NCBI GenBank assembly: GCA_036346275.1
Contig: CM070730.1
Span: forward strand, 41,028,918 to 41,092,917
Direction of reading: 5' to 3'
Source: Otatea glauca
Lineage: Eukaryota; Streptophyta; Magnoliopsida; Poales; Poaceae
Length of the DNA: 64,000 nt
The notes beneath the pieces are model-generated. The model did no database searches. It was not told where the DNA came from and was given only the letters and a program-made list of their open reading frames with translations. The position numbers and the translations under genes are program-made. Positions 11,985-23,091 of this stretch are shown piece after piece. Every line of letters begins with the position of its first letter. Position 1 is the first letter of the stretch.

Positions 11985-12033
11985 GCTCAATACCACGAGC
12001 ACGACTATCTGAATAGTTTCACACTCTGCAGAG
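11985..12033 (-). other. Conserved LTR hairpin module (copy 2)
   Basis: On the minus strand: CTCTGCAGAG (12024-12033), CTATTCAGATAG (12005-12016, one G-T pair), and stem GCTC/GAGC (11997-12000 with 11985-11988) around the loop GTGGTATT. Confidence 0.62.
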
Positions 12034-13756
12034 GTTATGCACTTTACCCACGCGATACAACCAAACACCACCAAGGCGAGTGATTATAACAAAGCCTTTA
12101 CAATGCGCTGGCTTAACCCGATACTACCCGCTAAGGTTTCAACACTGGTGGGTCTGAAAACCATAACCAGGGCCCCCCTCTTGCGCCATGTGAATTACTC
12201 CATAACTCGGGAACTCACACCGACCACGATAGTACCAAAATTAAGACATTGCAAATTACTCAGCTAGGCTGGCCCATACCAGACATGTGGTTGCATGATT
12301 AACTCAGGTCAAAGGCTTGCAAGGTTAAGTCCTTAGAGTGATCAAGGCAAGACTTCCACATACCCTCTGCCCATCGAGCCCACCTTGGCATACTCGCCTC
12401 TTGTCACTTGCCCCAATCTAAATTATTATCACCCAGTTGATTACCAAGCACCACGTGCCATCAACAATTCAACATCATTGCATGACATGACTCGCCACAA
12501 CAACTTAATCTCATCGTGTGACCCCACATGACACACAAGTTCATAACATTGTTCCATATTCCATTAATCAAGATTAATTATCAATGATTCCAATACATGT
12601 GATGACGTGGCATGGCTAAGAAACTAATACGGACTAATCCTCCAATGTTGATTATAATTATTAACCAACTATATTTAACCAATCTAGGGTGACAATGGAT
12701 CATGGCATACAATGACAAGGTAGGGTATAGATCAATCTGGTATATTAACTAAACCCAATTTAAGTTGAAACAGTTGTATACTTGAAATATATGCAATAGT
12801 GTAAATCAAACATAGCAATTTTATAAACATGGGTTCAACATGATCAAAGCACAACTTGCCTTGGAATATGTCCTGATCTGGTTCTGGAACTTGCTCTTGA
12901 TTTGCTGGATCTTCCTCCGAAGCGTCACACAATTCAACGCTCACGCTGCATCTAATAAGAAAAGCAAATAAATACCAAAACAGAGAGCAATTGAACTCCA
13001 AAAATCAAATAAAATTCACCATTAAATAGATCTCAATTTTTCAAATTTTTAGAAATTGGAATCACTCAAATCCGAGTTAAGTTGCAAAAGATATAGCCTT
13101 TTGAAGTTTGAAATAAATACTGAAATCAGAAAATCAGAAATTACGAATTAACAGATTTATTTTTAATTCAAAACCGACTTATGACGTAAGCATGACGTCA
13201 AGAAAGACCTCGGGCCAATCACAATCCGACACGTGTCTCGCCAGATGGATCGAGTCCACGGCGCAGTCATGAGACCACGGTGAACTCGGTCCACGACGCC
13301 GGCACCCACGCCCGACACGCGTCGCAATCTGATCGGTCTCCCGCGCGGCTCGATCTGGTCCGAGGAAAAAGAATCGGACGGCTACGATCTACTCTGACAC
13401 GTACCTCTCATCCAACGGCTTACCCGAGATCTGACGGTCGAACGCGAGCGCGAGAGGATGACGACGGTGCGGCGGCGCCTTTCACCGGAGATGGAGAAGA
13501 CGACCCACGACGCGGCGCTCTGGCGGACTTCTGGCGACAAGACGACGGAGATCCGACGCGGTACGGTTCGGCGAACTCGGTCCCGCAGCTCAAGCGACGG
13601 AAGACGGCGGATCGGCGACGTTCTCGGGCAAAAACCGTGGCGGTTTCACGCTTCAACTCCGGCGAGCTCGTGGCGGCGTTCTACGACTGCTCTTGCGAAA
13701 CCCCTCCGACCAAAAGATGCGGCGCTCAACTGCGAACCTCGGGGTGCTACCCCCCC

Positions 13757-13764
13757 TATTTATA
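13757..13764 (-). promoter_or_regulatory. TATA box of gypsy 3' LTR
   Basis: Minus-strand GGCTATAAATAG, also present in the other LTR at 22498-22505. A GC-rich leader follows. It would direct Pol II transcription of the element. Confidence 0.7.
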
Positions 13765-14337
13765 GCCTCGACGTCCGAGCTCTATAGGGCGAAGAAGCTC
13801 GACGCCGTTACGGCGGTGGACTCCGAGTCCGGAACGGAGACGATGAATGACGACGTGACACGCGTCCCGATCCGACGGCTAAGACACGATCGCACACGCG
13901 GCCATCTCTGGACCGTTGGATCGCGCCTGAACGGCCGCGGTTTAGGGTTTCCCATCGCCGCGATTCGTGGGTGGATGGGCCGCCCGACCAGCGCTAAGCG
14001 CATGTTGGGCTTCGCCCAATACTTGCTCAAAGATATTTTAAAACTTTATTAATTTAAATAATTCTAGAAATTCATTTAACTAGTTTTAGGCAAATAAATT
14101 ATCGGAAAAATCCTTAAAATTCTCAAAAATACTTTGAGACATTCGGACTCAAATAAAATATTTTTGGCAAAACTTTATTTTAACTTTGCACAGATTTAAA
14201 TAAGTTTGAATAAAAGGCAATAAACTTGAAATAAGAATTAATTCAAATAAATCCAGAAAAATCCAAATAAATTCCAAAAATCACAAATGCACTTTGAAGC
14301 AATAAAACTTAATTAAGCTGAATTTTGGGATGTTACA

Positions 14338-14348
14338 AACCTCCCCAT
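14338..14348 (-). promoter_or_regulatory. Polypurine tract of gypsy element
   Basis: Minus-strand ATGGGGAGGTT lies immediately before the 3' LTR start TGTAACATCC. Confidence 0.75.
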
Positions 14349-14389
14349 AATGTAATCTCGACCCGAGATTGTATTAGCTAGAGAAAAGG

Positions 14390-15360
14390 TTCGAATTCTA
14401 ACTTCAAATCTTCTTCTCGCTCCCAAGTGGCTTCACTTTGAATGGTTACTCCATCGAATCTGTAAAAGCGAATAGACTTGTTTCGGTCTTGCGCCCATAA
14501 CATCCAAAATTACATCGTTGCTCTTTATAAGTCAAATCTTCTTGCACTCTATTGTATCCAACGGGTTTGCTCTGTGGGCACTCGAGACACTTCTTAAGGC
14601 TGCGACACATGGAATACATCATGCACTCCGCCAAGGACCGAGGCAACTCTAATCGATAAGCTACCTCTCCTCGATACTTCGTAATCTTGAACGGACCAAC
14701 ATATCTTAGTGCAAGCTTCCTTTCACATCAAATCTTTTAACGCCTTAAGATGGGTAACCACGAGATACACATGATCTTCTCGTTCAAAACTCAAATCTCG
14801 ACGACGGTTATCTGCGTAGCTTTTCTCCTTGACTGTGCTATCTTCAATCTCTCTCGATCATTGCAACTTGACTTTACGCTTCTTGAGAATATCCGCCCAA
14901 ACACCACATGCTCTCTGTCTCGCTCCAATTCAACGAGTACGACAGCACGCCCATACAACACTCGAATGGTGACATCTGCAGCTAGCTTGATAACTATTAT
15001 TGTAACTAAACTCGCATATGGCAAACATTTATCCCAAGATGTAGCATACGCTAAAGCACGTGCTCTCAACATATCCTCTAAAATCGATTTACTCTTTCAC
15101 CGACCATCCGTCTCATGGTGATATGTTTATCAAATTCAGACGAGTTCCCATTGCTTCGTGCAACTTATTCCAAAATCTTGAGGTAAATTGGGTACCTCTG
15201 TCCGACACGATCTTCTTGGGCACTCCATGCAAACATACAATCCCTGAAATGTACAACTCTGCTAAACGATCTCCAGAGTAGGTGGTCTTCACTGGGATAA
15301 AATGGGCGACCTTGGTTAGACGATCCACAATTACCCAAATGGAATCGTAACCTTTCTGAG
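14390..15360 (-). pseudogene. Integrase core and chromodomain-like tail of gypsy pol, decayed
   Basis: At 15328-15113 the minus strand encodes an integrase core with MDRLTKVAHFIPV and SDRGTQFTSRFW, carrying the first two catalytic Asp residues. The stretch to about 14740 is heavily frameshifted. Near 14730-14390 the C-terminal signature is still legible in alternating frames: KLALRYVGPFKI, GEVAYRLELP, a remnant of HVSQLKKC, an LTY-type strand, then IRFYRF and EATWEREED. This last segment is the usual chromodomain-like end of Tekay/chromovirus integrase, which is thought to steer integration to heterochromatin. Confidence 0.72.
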
Positions 15361-15361
15361 T

Positions 15362-16504
15362 TTAAGGTAAACCGGTGATAAAATCCATTTCGATTTCCTC
15401 CCACTTCCATTCCGGAATTTTCAACGGTTGCAACAAACCGGCTGGTCTTTGATGCATGGCTTTTACCCTCTGACATACGTCGCATAAAGCAACATGTTCA
15501 GCTACTTCACGCTTCATGTTAGGCCACCAAAATCTCTCTTTTAAATCCTGGTACATCTTGGCACTTCCTGGGTGAATCGAGTACTTAGAATCATGAGCTT
15601 CCTCAAGAATCAGCCGTTTCAGTTCCTCTTTATCCGGCACACAAATTTGGCCTTTGAAGAACATGGTTCCTTGCTCGTCCAGAGTGAAATCTACGGCTAG
15701 GCCTTCTTCCTTTTTAGCCTTGATCTTAGAAATTTTATCGTCATCTTTCTGACCTTCTCTAATCTGATCCTCTAGTGTTGGCTTCACTTCTAGTGCAGCT
15801 ATCCTTCCTTGAGGCACAACTTCCAATCTTAACTTCTGAAATTCCTTGCATAATTCTGGTTGATCCTCCATTGTTAACGTATTTGCACTATGGCTCTTTC
15901 GACTCAGAGCATCTGCCACCACATTGGCTTTTCCGGGATAATAATGGATTCCCACATTATAATCCTTAATTAGCTCCAGCCATCTTCGCTGGCTCATATT
16001 CAGATCTGCTTGAGTGAATATGTATTTTAGGCTCTTATGGTCCGTATATATCTCACATCTATTTCCTATAAGATAATGACGCCATATCTTTAAAGCATGC
16101 ACTACGGCAGCTAACTCCAAATCATGCGTTGGGTAATTCACTTCATGCGGTCTTAACTGTCTCGACGCATAAGCAACGACTTTGCCTTCTTGCATTAACA
16201 CGCACCCCAAGCCTTGCTTTGAAGCATCGCAATAAATATCAAATCCATTTTGCACATCTGGCAACACTAACACGGGGGCTGTTGTTAAACGCTTCTTTAA
16301 CTCCATAAAACTTTTCTCGCACTCTGGCGTCCATGCAAACTTCTTTTCTTTCTTCAACAACCTGCGTAAGGGGTTTAGCAATCGTTGAGAATCCTCTATG
16401 AACCGACGGTAATATCCCGCCATTCCCGTAAAACTACGGATCTGGGTAATGACTTGGTTGCTCGATTGCAACATCAAGGTCCACTTTGCTTGGGTCGACT
16501 GCAA
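15362..16504 (-). pseudogene. Gypsy RNase H and integrase zinc domain
   Basis: An uninterrupted 380-codon piece of pol. The segment SFTGMAGYYRRFI links RT to RNase H. RNase H shows YCDASKQGLGCVL, ELAAVVHALKIWRHYL, YTDHKSLKYIF and ADALSRK. After a linker comes the integrase zinc finger with His-His-Cys-Cys (HPGSAKMY...CDVCQR) and the start of the core at MDFITGLP, where the frame breaks. This is the Ty3/gypsy order RT-RH-IN. Confidence 0.88.
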
Positions 16505-17851
16505 CTCCTTTAGTAGTCATTACATGACCAAGGAATTCGACCTTTTCCTTCCAAAATTCACACTTGCTAAACTTAGCATACAGCTGATGTTCTCGTAGCC
16601 TCTCCAAAACCATCCTCAGATGTTCTGCGTGCTCTTCTTCTATTTTCGAGTAAACCAAGATATCGTCTATGAAGACTACAACAAACTTATCCAAATATTC
16701 CATGAAAACCTTATTCATCATGTTCATGAAATATGCCGGGCATTTGTCAATCCAAATGACATGACTGTGAACTCATAATGTCCATATCGCGTAGAAAACG
16801 CAGTCTTAGGCACATCCTCCGCTCGGATCTTCAACTGATGGTATCCTGAACGAAGATCTATCTTGGAGAAAACTCCAGCTCCTCTTAACTGATCAAATAA
16901 GTCGTCGATCCTGGGCAACGGATACTTATTCTTGATCGTTACTTCATTTAGTGCACGATAATCGATGCACATTCTAAGACTTCCGTCCTTCTTACGAACG
17001 AACAAAACCGGGGCTCCCCATGGTGATGAACTAGGTCTAATGAAACCTTTCTCTTGCAGTTCCTCAATCTGCTTTTTCATTTCCACTAACTCGTCGGTAG
17101 GCATCCGATATGGTCTTTTTGATATCGGTGCTGTCCCTGGTGCTAACTCGATAACGAACTCGATATCACGGTCCGGCGGCAGTCCTGGCAAATCTTCTGG
17201 AAACACATCCGGGTATTCTCTGACTACTGGCACATCTTCCATGCTGATGGCTTTCACGCTGTTGACCACTAACTGCCCATCACGAACTGCGGTCGCTTGA
17301 AATTCTACCTTTTTGCCACTAGGGCCTTCCAAGGTTACGATCCTTCGGCCACAGTCCAAAACAGCCTTATGTTTGGACAGCCAATCCATTCCAAGGATGA
17401 CGTCTAGGGATTGCGCATCTATCAAGATAAGATTCGCTAGGAATTCTATCCCATCCATAAGCAACTTAGCTCCCAAATACCCAAGGCTAGATCTAAGCTC
17501 AGATCCTGGGGCTTGGACTAAGAGCACACACTTAAGATTCACCACTTTAGATCCATTCTTGGTTGCAAAACTTTGAGAAATAAACGAATGCGAAGCTCCA
17601 GAATCAAACAAAACTGTAGCAGGTACTGAGTTGACTAGGAACTTACCCAGTACGACGTCTGTAGCTTCCTGAGCTCCATCTGCGGTGATGTGGTTGATCC
17701 TCCCGCGCACAGTTGACTGCGGTGTTGCTCGGCTTGACTCGGCGCACGATTTCCTCTGAGGTGGTGCCTTGGCGGTGTTGTTCCCAAGTTGAAACGAATC
17801 GGCGTGATGCCTCCTTCTGTGGACACCTATTAGAAAAGTGCCCTGGCTCAT
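16434..17851 (-). pseudogene. Gypsy protease and reverse transcriptase, one frameshift
   Basis: From 17851 the minus strand encodes the aspartic protease (LFDSGASHSFIS), a linker and RT: KRPYRMP, KDGSLRMCIDYRALN, KYPLPRIDDL, FSKIDLRSGYHQ and SFGLTNA. A frameshift near 16730 moves the catalytic FIDDILVYSK and the rest of RT (FLGHVM) into the next frame (16727-16434). Apart from this shift the region is well preserved. Confidence 0.88.
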
Positions 17852-18832
17852 TGCATGTATAGCATCTTTTCACTGCAGACTGCTGATTCCCTCCTGGTGC
17901 ATTGTTGCCCTGTGCTGGTGTTTGAAAATTCTGATTGGCAGGGCGAGGTGCAGGGGTTGATGTCTTGTTCACAGCTGGTGGTTGGAATCTAGCAAATTGT
18001 TGTGGTGACATCCTCAAACGTAGGTGGTTTGGATGTCCACCCTGATTAGTCATTAAGCGCTTACGGCTTTCACCCAGCTCTTTGCGCTTATCCTCTAGGA
18101 TCAAAGCCTTATTCACTAGCTCCTGAAAGTCTGGAAAATTGTGGGTAATCAGTCCCACCTGCAGTCCTGAATTCAGTCCCTTCATGAAACGAGACTGCCT
18201 AGCTTTGTCCGTCGCTACATCTTCAGGGGCATAGCGAGCTAACTGGGTAAACTTATTCAGGTACTCGGCCACTGGTTGGCCTCCTTGTTTGAGCCCTGAA
18301 CTCTTCCTTCTTTAGGTCCATCATTCCTCCGGGACATGATATCAAGGAAAGCATTAGTAAACTCCTCCCAGGTGATCTCTTGTGGGGCTCCATGAGCGGC
18401 ACAGTAATTCTCCCACCATTCTGCGGCGGTTCCTTCAAGTTGATGAGAGGCGTAGAGCACCTTCTCATTTCCTTCACATTGCGTGATGTGCAGCTTCTTC
18501 TCAATAGTTCTAAGCCAGTCATCGGCTTCCAAAGGGTTCACATTTCCTGAAAAATTTGGTGGCCTAGTCCTCATAAAATCTGACAGCTTTGAGTGAGGTC
18601 GAGGTCCACCATGGTTGTTCTGAGCTACAGGGTTGTTGTTGGTTGCTGCTGCGTTGGTCATCTGCTGCATCTGCTGCATCATAGTTTGAATTAGTTGAGT
18701 CTGCGCGGCAAGAAATGCTCCCAGGTTCTGCATGTCCACTGGCGGTGGTTGAGGGCTGCCTCCGTCATTGGGGTTGTCATTCTGGCGCAGTCCACTTCCT
18801 GAAGCACCGTTGTTTCCTCGAGTATTCACCAT
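17643..18832 (-). pseudogene. gag: Gypsy gag, frameshifted
   Basis: Starts at 18832 with MVNTRGNNG, followed by a Pro/Gln/Met-rich segment and the retrotransposon gag core (PPNFSGNVNPLEADDWLRTIEKKL, LEGTAAEWWENY, WEEFTNAFLD). Frameshifts near 18300 put the next part (AEYLNKFTQLARYAP, SRFMKGL) in another frame (18272-17643), which carries the single CCHC knuckle CYTCNEPGHFSNRC. Another shift separates it from protease. Together these encode capsid and nucleocapsid. Confidence 0.87.
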
Positions 18833-19110
18833 CTAATGATTGCCTCTTGGGTTAGGAAAGGTAGATGTAGCATAGATAAGAAGTAAGAATTTCTAAAGCG
18901 GGGAAATAGGTTATACCCAACTGAAATAATTCTTTATTTATTCTTGGTATGGCTGCTTATTTAAGTCTACAAGCTTTGCAACACATACTACACACTCAGC
19001 ATTACAAAGAAGCAAACTAAACACGAAACCTTAACGTCAACTAAAAAGGTAAAGACTAACTTAAAGACGCGACTCACACTCGAGTCTCGACACGGCTCTA
19101 AGGCTGACAC
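18833..19110 (-). other. Spacer between upstream ORF and gag
   Basis: 278 bp with no ORF of note; it separates the stop of the upstream ORF from the gag start on the minus strand. Confidence 0.6.
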
Positions 19111-19911
19111 TCACTCATCCAGCCACCCTGGCTGAGACTGATCCGGCGCATACACCGGCGGGTGAGCTGGCATAGGAGCAAACCTATCCTGATGACCTCC
19201 TGCTGGGTCCTCTGCGACCACAGGGTCTGCACTCCCCTCTGGCTCCCACTCCCGCTCCTCTGGATCCTCCTCAGACTCCTCAGCTGGCTCCTGAACTCCT
19301 CGAGTCACGCGCTCCAGCTCATCCTCGACCGCCTCTAGGGCCTCTCCCAGCTCAGTGATCATCCCGATGGCTGAAGCACGGGTCACCTCAAGCTCCTGCT
19401 CTGCCACTCTAAGTGCCTCGTACACAGTCTCCAACTCCTGAGTAGTCTCTCTGATATGATCCTCCTGGGCAAGGGCGAACTCCGCAAGGTGCGTTGCAGT
19501 GGCACACTCGTCCTCCACGATCCGTCGGCTTCGGCAAGCTTGAACGTCTGGGTGAAGTCGAAACACTGAGTCGTGAAGCTCGTCGGCGTAGTCGCGGCAG
19601 ACACGGCGAAGAGCAAGTCGGGCAACCTCCTGAATTGCAACCTCGTACGAGAATCTTCTGGCGGAGATGTTGATTGGTCTGCTGGCTTCATCATTCTCCC
19701 GGGCGTAGATAATCAGCTTGCAAATAAATCCTCGGTGTACACCATTAACTGACCAGCTGCCTCCTCGGTAAAGCGGACGATAGAAGCCTCCCAGCGTCTG
19801 AAGTACTCTCCACAGCTCCATGGCGTAGCCGCCAGCTGACTCCTCGAAGGTCGGAACGATCGGCATCTGCTCCACAAGAACTTTGAATAAGTTCTCCACC
19901 CAAAACGGCAA
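19111..19911 (-). CDS. Extra ORF upstream of gag (orf0-like) in the Tekay-like element
   Basis: An intact 266-codon ORF in the sense direction between the PBS and gag. The N-terminal half is mixed and aromatic (WVENLF, WRVLQTLGGFYRPLYRGG); residues about 150-210 form a likely coiled coil rich in Glu/Leu (ELETVYEALRVAEQELEV...ELGEALEAVEDELERV); the C-terminus is acidic and Pro-rich. No catalytic motif, signal peptide or membrane segment is seen. As I recall, rice RIRE3 and RIRE8 carry an ORF (orf0) of unknown function at this position. Unlike gag and pol in the same element, it has no stop or frameshift. Product function unknown. Confidence 0.72.
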   Translation of the reverse strand: MPFWVENLFKVLVEQMPIVPTFEESAGGYAMELWRVLQTLGGFYRPLYRGGSWSVNGVHRGFICKLIIYARENDEASRPINISARRFSYEVAIQEVARLALRRVCRDYADELHDSVFRLHPDVQACRSRRIVEDECATATHLAEFALAQEDHIRETTQELETVYEALRVAEQELEVTRASAIGMITELGEALEAVEDELERVTRGVQEPAEESEEDPEEREWEPEGSADPVVAEDPAGGHQDRFAPMPAHPPVYAPDQSQPGWLDE

Positions 19912-20060
19912 GTAAAACGGGTAAATTCAGCAAAGGCGAGAAGTAGAGAATGAGATGAGTCGAGAGTGTTTTATTAGTCAAGTTTAGATTTTCTTTTAGA
20001 AAATAGTTTGGACACACACAAGACACCTCCATACTGTCTAGGCCAAGACCTACAACAAGA

Positions 20061-20072
20061 TGCTCGATACCA
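20061..20072 (-). promoter_or_regulatory. Primer binding site of gypsy element (initiator Met tRNA type, one base missing)
   Basis: Minus-strand TGGTATCGAGCA lies three bases after the 5' LTR. It matches the common PBS TGGTATCAGAGC except for one missing A. Confidence 0.7.
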
Positions 20073-20732
20073 CCTCAGAAGGACCCGAATCCACCGATTC
20101 AACCCACCGTGTTTACCGCACTAGTCCCGGATCAACGCTAGTGCACACAGCTTAACATTGGTACATATCACATCATACACAACGATAATAGAATAATAGT
20201 TCATTTATTGATATAGCTAAATGTATGATCTTATGACCAACTTACATTATTAAGCCACGCAGGCAAGACTGAAAATATAACTAATGATTAAGCGAAAAAT
20301 AGAAACGTAGATAGCTCATCACCACCACAGCAACCGACAAGGCTCGGACCCTAATGACTCGTGTCTTCCGGGACTTCATCTTCCAAAACAGGTGTAGATT
20401 CTTCAACTGTTGATTATTGTTGTTTGGCAAGGGTGAGTACTTAAGCACTCAACAAGTTGTGCACAGAATGCAATTCTATGTATCTATATGTAAGGCTTAT
20501 TCCAATGGATAGGCTATCATGGCTATTTTGCAATAAGTAGCATTTATGAACAATACAGTAAATAGATTGTAAAGACTGTAAAACAAATAACAATAATAAA
20601 TAACTGCAGTATTTCTCAAGTAAACCAAGTTTCCAATCCTAAGTCAAATTTCATCTTCCACACGGCATTCCGCCATCCCAACCAAATTGTCCATTTAATT
20701 AAGCTAACCCTTAACTGTAATTCCCGAGCATT

Positions 20733-20781
20733 GCTCAATACCGCGAGCACGGCTATCCGAATAGTTTCACACTCTGTAGAG
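20733..20781 (-). other. Conserved LTR hairpin module (copy 3)
   Basis: Minus strand: CTCTACAGAG (20772-20781), CTATTCGGATAG hairpin (20753-20764), and stem GCTC/GAGC (20745-20748 with 20733-20736). Confidence 0.6.
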
Positions 20782-22497
20782 GTTATGCACTTTACCCACG
20801 CGATACAACCAAACACCACCAAGGCGAGTGATTATAACAAAGCCTTTACAATGCTACTGCTTAACCCGATACTACCCGCTATGGTTTCAACACCGTGGGT
20901 CGAAAACCATAACCAGGCCCCCTCTTGCGCCATGTGAATTACTCCATAACTCGGGAACTCACACCGACCACGATAGTACCAAAATTAAGACATTGCAAAT
21001 TACTCAGCTAGGCTGGCCCATACCAGACATGTGGTTGCATGATTGACTCAGGTCAAAGGCTTGCAAGGTTAAGTCCTTAGAGTGATCAAGGCAAGACTTC
21101 CACATACCCTCTGCCCATCGGGCCCACCTTGGCATACTCGCCTCTTGTCACTTGCCCCAATCTAAGTGATTATCACCCAAGTTGATTACCAAGCACCACG
21201 TGCCATCGACAATTCAACATTGTTGCGTGACATGACTCGTCACAACGACTCAATCTCATCGTGTGATCCCACATGACACACAAGTTCATAACATTGTTCC
21301 ATATTCCATTAATCAAGATTAATTATCAATGATTCCAATACATGTGATGACGTGGCATGGCTAAGAAACTAATACGGACTAATCGTCCAATGTTGATTAT
21401 AATTATTAACCAACTATATTTAACCAATCTAGGGTGACAATGGATCATGGCATACAATGACAAGGTAGGGTATAGATCAATCTGGTATATTAACTAAACC
21501 CAATTTAAGTTGAAACAGTTGTATACTTGAAATATATGCAATAGTGTAAATCAAACATAGCAATTTTATAAACATGGGTTCAACATGATCAAAGCACAAC
21601 TTGCCTTGGAATAGGTCCTGATCTGGTTCTGGAACTTGCTCTTGATTTGCTGGATCTTCCTCCGAAGCGTCACACAATTCAACGTCTACGCGTACCGAAT
21701 AAGAAAAGCAAATAAATACCAAAACAGAGAGAAATTGAAATCCAAAAATCAAATAAAATTTACCATTAAATAGATCTCAATTTTACAAATTTTTAGAAAT
21801 TGGAATCACTCAAATCCGAGTTAAGATGCAAAAGATATAGCCTTTTGAAGTTTGAAATAAATACTGAAATCAGAAAATCAGAAATTACGAATTAACAGAT
21901 TTATTTTTAATTCGAAAACCGACTTATGACGTAAGCATGACGTCAGCAAGACCTCGGGCCAATCACAATCCGACACGTGTCTCGGCGTATGGACTGAGTC
22001 CACGGCGCAGCGCGAGACCACGGTGAACTCGGTCCACGACGCCTCGGCACCCACGCCCGACACGCGTCGCAATCTGATCGGTCTCCCGCGCGGCTCGATC
22101 TGGTCCGAGGAAAAAGAATCGGACGGCTACGATCTACTCTGACACGTACCTCTCATCCAACGGCTTACCCGAGATCTGACGGTCGAACGCGAGCGCGAGA
22201 GGATGACGACGGTGTGGCGGCGCCTTTCACCGGAGATGGAGAAGACGACCCACGACGCGGCGCTCTGGCGGACTTCTCGCGACAAGACGACGGAGATCCG
22301 ACGCGGTACGGTTCGGCGAACTCGGTCCCGCAGCCCAAGCGACGGAAGACGGCGGATCGGCGACGTTCTCGGGCGAAAACCGCGGCGGTTTCACGCTTCA
22401 ACTCCGGCGAGCTCGTGGCGGCGTTCTACGACTGCTCTTGCGAAACCCCTCCGACCAAAAGATGCGGCGCTCAACTGCGAACCTCGGGTGCTACTTC

Positions 22498-22505
22498 TAT
22501 TTATA
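22498..22505 (-). promoter_or_regulatory. TATA box of gypsy 5' LTR
   Basis: Minus-strand TATAAATA, equivalent to the box at 13757-13764, followed by the GC-rich leader. Confidence 0.7.
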
Positions 22506-23091
22506 GCCTCGACGTCCGAGCTCTATAGGGCGAAGAAGTTCGACGCCGTTACGGCGGTGGACTCCGAGTTCGGAACGGAGACGATGAATGACGACGTGAC
22601 ACGCGTCCCGATCCGACGGCTAAGACACGATCGCACACGCGGCCATCTCTGGACCGTTGGATCGCGCACTAACGGCCATGGATTTAGGGTTTCCCACCGC
22701 GCGATTCGTATCGGATCGGGCCGCTCGACCAGTTCTAAGCGCCTGATGTTGGGCTTCGGCCCAATACTGTTCAAATATATTTTTAAAACTTTATTAATTT
22801 AAATAATTCTAGAAATTCATTTAACTAGTTTTAGGCAAATAAATTATCAGGAAAAATCCCAGAAAATTCTCAAAAATACTTTGAGACATTCGGGACTCAA
22901 ATAAAATATTTTTGGCAAAACTTTATTTTAACTTTGCACAGATTTAAATAAGTTTGAATAAAAGTCAATAAACTTGAAATAAGAATTAATTCAAATAAAT
23001 CCAGAAAAATCCAAATAAATTCCAGAAAATCACAAATGCACTTTTAAGCAAAAAAAACTTAATTAAGCTGAATTTTGGGATGTTACAAGAT

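Larger units (their letters stand above)
11318..14337 (-). repeat. 3' LTR of the Tekay-like element
   Basis: 3020 bp; on the minus strand it runs from TGTAACATCC (14337) to GGTCCTTACA (11318). The TATA box is at 13757-13764 (minus TATAAATA). Downstream of it is a GC-rich leader of about 500 bp, then the AT-rich R/U5 with the hairpin module. It is similar in length and sequence to 20076-23087, with scattered substitutions and short indels. Confidence 0.9.
11318..23087 (-). mobile_element. Tekay/RIRE3-like Ty3/gypsy (chromovirus) element, complete but decayed
   Basis: An 11.8-kb element on the minus strand with LTRs at 11318-14337 and 20076-23087, and target duplication AGATT (11313-11317 and 23088-23092). 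Order on the minus strand: 5' LTR, PBS, upstream ORF (19911-19111), gag (18832-17643), protease-RT-RNase H-integrase (17851-15113), a chromodomain-like tail (to about 14390), PPT, 3' LTR. The gag start (MVNTRGN), the LTRs of about 3 kb, the terminal TGTAACATCC and the extra ORF before gag fit the Tekay/Del lineage, especially rice RIRE3 as I recall it. Frameshifts in gag, RT and integrase make it non-functional. Confidence 0.9.
20076..23087 (-). repeat. 5' LTR of the Tekay-like element
   Basis: 3012 bp, starting TGTAACATCC at 23087 on the minus strand. Its 3' terminus is mutated: the first bases on the + strand read CAGAAGGACC where the other LTR has TGTAAGGACC. It carries the TATA box at 22498-22505 and a hairpin module at 20733-20781. 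Confidence 0.9.

Noticed and set aside
13280..13787. GC-rich ORFs on both strands in the gypsy LTR as a host gene
   Set aside because: The region lies inside an LTR, is repeated at 22165-22528, and is open on several frames because of base composition.
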